Source: Hofstenia miamia | Taxonomy: Eukaryota > Xenacoelomorpha > Acoela | Length of the DNA: 64,000 bases | NCBI GenBank assembly: GCA_004352715.1 | Contig: SCFE01000063.1 | Span: 1,188,460 to 1,252,459, forward strand | Direction of reading: 5' to 3' | Shown here: in pieces, positions 60,901 through 64,000 of the stretch | How the letters are laid out: each line of letters begins with the position of its first letter | Numbering within the stretch: the first letter of the stretch is position 1 | Made by a program: the position numbers and the translations under genes | The notes under the pieces: generated by a model | Database searches by the model: none | What the model saw: only the letters and a program-made list of their open reading frames with translations | Told to the model about the DNA's origin: nothing

Positions 60901-63798
60901 AAGAAATTCCATGTACATTGGCAATTAAAATGTTGATTTCGGCACATTTCAAAAGCCAGAATCTTCTACATGTACTGCAAAACCAGGGGTTCGGTCTCAC
61001 GAAGAGCTGTGGAGTCACTCGTATTTTTGATCAACTTTGATTTGGCTAATTAATATTTAAGCTATTTTCAATCGCTGGCTTTTTGCATCAATTATCTTTA
61101 GTTACACTTTATGAATGGTACTTCAGAGTGTATGTAAAATCTTGAATTGTATTTCTGATTTTTAAAGTGCACACTCCAGTTGTGAATATAAATAAGAAAA
61201 AATACCAATATTAAATTTAAGTTTACTTTTATAAAATATGCTAAGACACAAAAAGATAGCAGATGCAAACTTCTAATCATCATTTCGTTCCTCAACATTT
61301 TCAGGCTGTGCAGTTTCACCAAATGTCTAAATTAAGATATTTATTTGAGGTATTGACATACATCCTGCCGATATAAGAGAAATTATGGTCGAATTTATTC
61401 CTTTTGTCGAAGTGCTTAAAAATAATTTTTTGTGGAGTAAAATTTTATTTGAATTCTTAAAGACTGATTTCTATTAGCATTACTACGATCATTTCCACAG
61501 TAGTAAATCTTTCTTTGAATAATTTTGAACTTTAAATTGTTTTACGTTTTTTCGGAAGGCGATAGCTTTTACATGGGTATACTGTGCGCTATTATTAGCT
61601 AACACATTTTTGTTACAGAACTTAATTGAACATGTTTTAGGAAAGGAATGAATCAATGGCGTGACTGTCAAACTCCCAAAGAAATCTTAGATTGGTACGC
61701 CAAGCGCAACAATTTGCGACTTCCAAGATGGGAAGACGAAGAAACTGTAGTAGTTGACGGAATGACGTACACCTTAGAAATGTTTGGTAAGCAATTTTCT
61801 CTTTGAATTGTGTAGAACTTGGAAAGGAATTTGACTCAATTTGAGTTTACGTTGCCCATGATTTGTTTACTATTCATAAAACAAATTCAATTAAACTCAA
61901 CTATTTATTTGTGGTGATATTCCTCTTTATAATCTGTCGACTTAGAAAAATCGCCTCCCAATGAGGATAATGGTCCTGAAGGAGAACGACTTGCACTATA
62001 CGTTCTAAATCAATTCAATCTGGTTAAAGAACATGTTGAGCGCAGACCCTTGTATTCTCCATCACAGCCAGATGTTGCGCAAGGCTCACTGTATATGTGG
62101 GTAGATATGTTTCCTACATCGATTGGCGCCCCAGGACCTGCTTTTGATGTGACACCTCGCGATCCAGCAAAGTAAGGTTAAATATATGAAAAGTTGAAAG
62201 ATTTGCTGTCCCATTAACCACAAATTTAGTTTACAATTTTTTGGATTGTTATCGATTTTTTAAATTCTTATTTTTTTAAATTTTATTTTTTATTGTTGTC
62301 TACTTTGCATTCCAAGATACATGCACTTGTTCTAGATTAATAGTTAACCCTAAAAAAACTAAAAAACAAAGCGTATAAAATGTATTAAAATGGTTTAGAA
62401 AACGTCTAGTCAACGTCTTGAAAACGTTTTACAACATTTGGTCGGTATTTGATGGCATATTGCAACGTTTTGAACATGAAAATTTAAACGGCTTACAACT
62501 TGTTATACTAATATAAAATTGATATAAAGTTTTTTGTTGGAACTTTTTATTTTTTGTAAGGACGAATAGCTTAAGACCTTCTCAATCTAATGCAGTAGTT
62601 TACTGAGCTGTACTTAGGTACGAGCTTAGAATAGTTGTCAACAATACACAAGACACAGAGTTAACTGAAACCTCCATCACGGGTGAACAAATGAGCGATA
62701 TTTATGTAAAGGGGTAAGAATTTTTACTTTTTAGTTCTCTAGCAACAATGTTGTCGTGGCATAATGCGCTTTACGTTTTAGCTGGCTCGAGGGCTCAGAA
62801 CATGACATGCAGAAAACAGATGTCCATTACAGATGCATGGACGGTGAGGGAATGTTTAACTGGAGATTTGTCTTCAAATTTGATTACAACCCTGCTGAAA
62901 AACGCATAGTAGTAAAACGAAAGGTAACAGATGTAAAGAATTATTGTTTTACCAATTTTTAGGAACATTTTTGGAGCATGGATACAACTGAGCAGTATTT
63001 CCCTGCTCGTCTCAATTTGCAGGTTTGGGACAACGATCTCATATCTTCCGACGATGTTATAGGATCTTTAACAATGGATTTGGATAAAATACTGAAGCCT
63101 GCTAAAGACAAAAAGAAATGTACCTTAAAACAATTGGAACCTGATGCCCCAACAATATCCTTATTTAAGCAAAAGAGGTTGAAAGGTTTTTGGCCCGTAT
63201 TTAGAGACGATGAAACAGTTCCTGAAGGCAAAGTTCTTTCTGTAATTATTAAAATTCAATTAAAGTGAGTTACCTTTTATTTATAGAGCAAACTAGACTT
63301 GGAAATTGAATTGGTATGCGGAGAAGAAGAGATTGAATCGAAGCCCGCGGCCAAAGCAAGAGATGATCCAAATACAAATCCTACACTAGAACCACCAAAG
63401 TATGGTAGTTTAGTAGTTTAGGAAATGTTTCTACCTCCAATATGATAAACATAATTAAAGCTAAAGACAAAAAGAAATGTACCTTAAAACAATTGGAACC
63501 TGATGCCCCAACAATATCCTTATTTAAGCAAAAGAGGTTGAAAGGTTTTTGGCCCGTATTTAGAGACGATGAAACAGTTCCTGAAGGCAAAGTTCTTTCT
63601 GTAATTATTAAAATTCAATTAAAGTGAGTTACCTTTTATTTATAGAGCAAACTAGACTTGGAAATTGAATTGGTATGCGGAGAAGAAGAGATTGAATCGA
63701 AGCCCGCGGCCAAAGCAAGAGATGATCCAAATACAAATCCTACACTGGAACCACCAAAGTATGGTAGTTTAGGAAATGTTTCTCTTCCTCCAATATGA
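41337..63798 (+). CDS. Type I ferlin (dysferlin/myoferlin/Fer-1-like), multi-exon, C-terminal anchor not seen
   Basis: Forty-five exons with GT-AG introns join without a frame break into about 2,018 residues, close to dysferlin (about 2,080 with its tail anchor). Order: C2A (1-117), low-complexity linker, C2B (215-295), FerI (296-348), C2C (349-522), FerA (about 560-766), FerB (767-870), DysF (889-1088), C2D (1109-1246), C2E (about 1265-1380), acidic linker, C2F (1548-1690), C2G (about 1810-1980). The DysF repeats make it type I rather than otoferlin-like. Ferlins are tail-anchored membrane proteins whose C2 domains bind phospholipid, often with Ca2+, in vesicle fusion and membrane repair; the Fer-1 member acts in sperm organelle fusion. 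Here the transmembrane segment is missing. The last exon is duplicated and either splices at 63399/63758 to an exon beyond the window or reads to TGA at 63796-63798. Intron sizes run from 39 to 2,151 nt. Confidence 0.95.
42992..44288 (+). CDS. Ferlin exons 5-8: Gly/Ala/Asp linker between C2A and C2B, with two 12-nt microexons
   Basis: Exons 42992-43121, 43199-43210, 43920-43931 and 44152-44288 (residues 118-214). After the end of C2A ([13 protein letters not shown]) the linker becomes [15 protein letters not shown], Asp/Ala-rich, then acidic and Pro-rich ([11 protein letters not shown]), and ends at DYQ before C2B. Both microexons are phase 1-1, encode DDAM- and NFGE-type residues (counting split codons), and can each be skipped without changing the frame. 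A TA-rich assembly gap lies in the intron between them. Confidence 0.85.
43671..43828. other. Assembly gap (158 N) in a TA tract, ferlin intron 6
   Basis: TA dinucleotides on both sides; it lies between the two 12-nt microexons, so a further microexon could be hidden. Confidence 0.95.
44682..45288 (+). CDS. Ferlin exons 9-11: C2B domain and FerI
   Basis: Exons 44682-44810, 44853-44966 and 45129-45288 (residues 215-348). C2B begins [18 protein letters not shown]; the Asp residues of Ca2+ loop 1 are absent, so this C2 is probably Ca2+-independent. Exon 10 ends at a non-consensus GTTCGA donor. Exon 11 is the FerI motif: KKWLVL, then [19 protein letters not shown], almost invariant in ferlins. 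Confidence 0.93.
45523..47086 (+). CDS. Ferlin exons 12-14: C2C domain
   Basis: Exons 45523-45743, 46315-46427 and 46900-47086 (residues 349-522). NILRPAG and [15 protein letters not shown] open the domain. [12 protein letters not shown] and [15 protein letters not shown] supply a full set of acidic loop residues, so Ca2+ binding is likely. The domain closes with [19 protein letters not shown], a ferlin hallmark. Intron 12 contains a 333-N gap. Confidence 0.94.
45788..46120. other. Assembly gap (333 N) in a TA tract, ferlin intron 12
   Basis: TA dinucleotides lie on both sides. The flanking exons join in frame without missing residues, so no essential exon appears to be lost. Confidence 0.95.
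47453..50083 (+). CDS. Ferlin exons 15-18: C2C-FerA connector and FerA
   Basis: Exons 47453-47566, 47846-48151, 49730-49845 and 49888-50083 (residues 523-766). [14 protein letters not shown] and [12 protein letters not shown] are conserved ferlin segments, followed by [12 protein letters not shown]. The remainder is helical and charged, as expected of the FerA four-helix bundle, which is known to bind membranes. Exon 15 contains a 12-nt in-frame tandem repeat (GTKLGTKP). Intron 16 is 1,578 nt and carries a transposon fragment, while intron 17 is only 42 nt. Confidence 0.92.
48260..48388. mobile_element. Fragment of a short DNA element in ferlin intron 16
   Basis: The right end, CCCCTAGCTACGCCACCG, is the inverted form of the GTGGCGTAGCTAGGGG end that is common in animal hAT-like MITEs. 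A G-rich tract (GGGGGGGGCGGG) near 48267 may be the degraded left part. No target duplication can be matched. Confidence 0.45.
50246..50254 (+). CDS. Candidate 9-nt microexon (phase 0)
   Basis: TTTTATAG / TTATCGAAT / GTAAGT: consensus acceptor and donor enclose three codons (Leu-Ser-Asn) in the correct phase between exons 18 and 19. The family alignment does not require these residues, so it would be an optional insertion. Chance occurrence is possible in a 1.85-kb intron. Confidence 0.3.
51353..51361 (+). CDS. Candidate 9-nt microexon (phase 0)
   Basis: TTCATTTTAG / TTTGCACAG / GTAGGT encodes Phe-Ala-Gln in phase 0, in the same intron as the candidate at 50246. Not needed for the domain fold. 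Confidence 0.3.
51441..51569 (+). CDS. Candidate alternative terminal exon of the ferlin gene
   Basis: After TTCCCTTATAG an open frame in phase 0 with exon 18 and the microexons runs 42 codons (starting [15 protein letters not shown]) to TGA at 51567-51569. An AATAAA near 51757 could serve polyadenylation. Use of this exon would end the protein after FerA, removing DysF, C2D-C2G and the anchor. An open frame of this length has a few percent chance probability at this base composition, so the evidence is weak. Confidence 0.25.
   Translation, partial: KLTINVSSEHLSRNLIENITPQQLYYIDYKMQFNCDIDVRLK
51937..52600 (+). CDS. Ferlin exons 19-21: FerB domain
   Basis: Exons 51937-52089, 52347-52484 and 52526-52600 (residues 767-888). 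[19 protein letters not shown] and RIPATEVF match the ferlin FerB start. IRLKMWFGL and [10 protein letters not shown] follow, leading into the DysF region. The intron between exons 20 and 21 is 41 nt. Confidence 0.93.
53515..54266 (+). CDS. Ferlin exons 22-25: DysF region
   Basis: Exons 53515-53594, 53641-53755, 53818-54063 and 54108-54266 (residues 889-1088). The nested DysF repeats are visible: [46 protein letters not shown], and the paired basic-aromatic strings [13 protein letters not shown] and [11 protein letters not shown]. Stacked Trp/Arg pairs hold this fold in dysferlin and myoferlin. Its presence defines type I ferlins and excludes otoferlin and FER1L4/6. The three introns inside are 46, 62 and 44 nt. 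Confidence 0.94.
54730..55571 (+). CDS. Ferlin exons 26-29: C2D domain
   Basis: Exons 54730-54790, 54834-54911, 55190-55371 and 55419-55571 (residues 1089-1246). A Lys-rich start (GKKKKKVTV) precedes the C2 strand [28 protein letters not shown] and VFDWDSIGTDDFLG carry complete acidic loops 1 and 3, so this C2 is a good Ca2+-binding candidate. PTYNQTLIF is the conserved strand between them. Confidence 0.94.
55611..56242 (+). CDS. Ferlin exons 30-32: C2E domain
   Basis: Exons 55611-55712, 55852-56013 and 56086-56242 (residues 1247-1386). [20 protein letters not shown] starts the domain, and [15 protein letters not shown] near its end is nearly identical in dysferlins. Loop acidic residues are mostly absent, so Ca2+ binding is unlikely. 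The 39-nt intron between exons 29 and 30 is the shortest unambiguous one. Confidence 0.93.
56328..59419 (+). CDS. Ferlin exons 33-35: acidic linker between C2E and C2F
   Basis: Exons 56328-56405, 57111-57205 and 59357-59419 (residues about 1386-1465). The sequence is poorly conserved, Glu/Asp/Thr-rich ([12 protein letters not shown]) and Lys-rich ([11 protein letters not shown]), the usual character of this disordered stretch. Intron 34 (2,151 nt) is the longest in the gene and holds two microexon candidates. Confidence 0.85.
56621..56726. repeat. 14-bp perfect inverted repeat with TGACTCA cores, ferlin intron 33
   Basis: CAGTGACTCATCAA at 56621-56634 and TTGATGAGTCACTG at 56713-56726 are exact inverted copies, 78 bp apart. 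Each includes TGACTCA, the AP-1 (bZIP) consensus. It could be a paired enhancer site or the ends of a tiny repeat. Confidence 0.6.
58274..58300 (+). CDS. Candidate 27-nt microexon in ferlin intron 34
   Basis: GGTATTTAG / 27 nt / GTATTT encodes DGYKYDLVQ in phase 0. It would extend the acidic linker without disturbing the frame. Confidence 0.3.
58611..58646 (+). CDS. Candidate 36-nt microexon in ferlin intron 34
   Basis: GTGGATGTAG / 36 nt / GTAATG encodes [12 protein letters not shown] in phase 0: charged, Ser/Arg-rich, like neighbouring linker residues. Confidence 0.35.
59503..60029 (+). CDS. Ferlin exons 36-37: conserved segment before C2F
   Basis: Exons 59503-59622 and 59904-60029 (residues 1466-1547). 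[15 protein letters not shown] matches the DWWSKFxAS signature found before C2F in all ferlins, followed by [17 protein letters not shown] and a Glu/Asp-rich stretch to GQFKG. Confidence 0.93.
60315..60859 (+). CDS. Ferlin exons 38-39: C2F domain
   Basis: Exons 60315-60470 and 60597-60859 (residues 1548-1687). [20 protein letters not shown] and [11 protein letters not shown] give loop 1, and [14 protein letters not shown] gives loop 3. All five acidic positions of a classic Ca2+-binding C2 domain are present. [11 protein letters not shown] and GLPQKYNV are conserved in the family. Confidence 0.95.
61641..62923 (+). CDS. Ferlin exons 40-43: C2F-C2G connector and start of C2G
   Basis: Exons 61641-61786, 61946-62171, 62618-62713 and 62782-62923. 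NQWRD and [15 protein letters not shown]...[11 protein letters not shown] are almost invariant connector motifs. C2G begins [13 protein letters not shown]; most ferlins have Trp where the first Asn of NN stands. [19 protein letters not shown] and [13 protein letters not shown] follow the family exactly. Phases match at all joins. Confidence 0.94.
62963..63264 (+). CDS. Ferlin exon 44: end of C2G (3' boundary uncertain)
   Basis: Starts at 62963 after a 39-nt intron. [18 protein letters not shown] provides complete loop 3 acidic residues, then [14 protein letters not shown], equivalent to the KGWWP motif. Three donors are possible. GTTCTT after 63232 (54-nt intron) fits the family spacing best. 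GTAATT after 63241 gives a 45-nt intron. GTGAGT after 63264 is the strongest consensus but leaves only 22-24 nt to the acceptor. Without splicing, the frame ends at TGA 63266-63268. Confidence 0.8.
63287..63399 (+). CDS. Ferlin exon 45, first copy: segment before the membrane anchor
   Basis: [19 protein letters not shown], then [14 protein letters not shown], matches the dysferlin stretch that leads to the RPxTSFxWF block and the transmembrane helix. The frame reaches AA/GTATGG, a donor in the right phase for a following exon starting at the RP of that motif. No such exon is visible before 64000. Unspliced, this copy stops at TAG shortly after 63410. Confidence 0.75.
63646..63798 (+). CDS. 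Ferlin exon 45, second copy, possible real terminus
   Basis: Duplicate of 63287-63399 at 63646-63758 with the same AA/GTATGG donor. Read through, this copy continues [15 protein letters not shown] to TGA at 63796-63798, followed by AATAAA at 63923. That would give a ferlin without tail anchor. Splicing to an exon outside the window is the more usual expectation. Confidence 0.55.
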   Translation, partial: SKLDLEIELVCGEEEIESKPAAKARDDPNTNPTLEPPKYGSLGNVSLPPI

Positions 63799-63922
63799 TC
63801 AACAATTAAAACGAATGACTTAACCAAAACACATTGTAGTTTAAGCCAAATTTTTCATATTGCTTGAAAGTAGCCTATCTACACTCACATAGATTTAATC
63901 AGAAACTTGTATCCTACTTGCA

Positions 63923-63928
63923 AATAAA
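63923..63928 (+). terminator. AATAAA, possible polyadenylation signal
   Basis: Canonical hexamer about 125 bases after the TGA at 63796. In AT-rich DNA this hexamer is common by chance. Confidence 0.3.
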
Positions 63929-64000
63929 ATTGCTAAACATTCCGTTTTAAGGAACATAGGCTTCGTTTTGTTCAATTAGTTACGATCCTTGCGAAATTGT

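Larger units (their letters stand above)
63101..63818 (+). repeat. Near-perfect tandem duplication of the last ferlin exons, 359-bp period
   Basis: 63101-63459 and 63460 to about 63810 are almost identical, including the coding part of exon 44 after GCTAAAGAC, the short intron and all of exon 45. Differences are very few: an A/G change in CTAGAA/CTGGAA, an extra GTAGTTTAG in copy 1, and small changes in the tail. The second copy lacks its own acceptor and the start of C2G. Confidence 0.9.

Noticed and set aside
1-64000. CRISPR arrays, bacterial operons, tRNA and rRNA genes
   Set aside because: No regularly spaced repeats, no tRNA cloverleaf with convincing A and B boxes and no rRNA segments were found by eye; the DNA is eukaryotic.

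Overview
This window is AT-rich animal DNA, roughly two-thirds A+T by eye. It carries one large, confidently readable gene on the + strand (41337 to about 63800) and a roughly 41-kb upstream region that is mostly non-coding and littered with decayed or short mobile elements. Animal origin is shown by the gene itself, a type I ferlin (dysferlin/myoferlin/Fer-1 class) with GT-AG introns throughout. An invertebrate is likely because eleven introns are only 39-47 nt long, the genome is very AT-rich, and the transposon mix is broad (Tc1/mariner, hAT-type and Harbinger-type elements, a THAP-domain element, two non-LTR classes, a short LTR element). I cannot name the species; flatworm-like or tunicate-like compactness would fit, but that is inference.

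Layout. 1-137: possible first coding exon of a minus-strand gene leaving the window to the left. 1283-2283: a transposon with 129-bp inverted repeats around a split THAP-domain ORF. 2703-3622: an LTR element with two near-identical 181-bp LTRs. 3.6-15 kb: mostly featureless AT-rich DNA with TA microsatellites and small repeats. 15-22 kb: three short elements with inverted ends and apparent 8-bp target duplications, and a broken minus-strand non-LTR reverse transcriptase. 24-29 kb: a Harbinger transposase scrap, the 3' end of a second non-LTR element class (restriction-like endonuclease), and a GC-rich inverted-repeat element. 29-41 kb: unrecognised ORFs, a Tc1-like relic, a 441-bp tandem duplication and two GC-rich islands. 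Six runs of N interrupt the window, most at TA or poly-C tracts.

The ferlin gene. Forty-five exons join in frame into about 2,018 residues: C2A, a Gly/Ala/Asp-rich linker partly encoded by two 12-nt microexons, C2B, FerI, C2C, FerA, FerB, the DysF region, C2D, C2E, an acidic linker, C2F and C2G. Ferlins are tail-anchored proteins of vesicle fusion and plasma-membrane repair. The C-terminal transmembrane segment is not encoded before the window ends. The last coding stretch is duplicated in tandem (359-bp period), so the 3' end is either a real duplication or an assembly error, and the anchor exon probably lies beyond 64000. Several phase-0 microexon candidates and one possible early terminal exon suggest alternative splicing.
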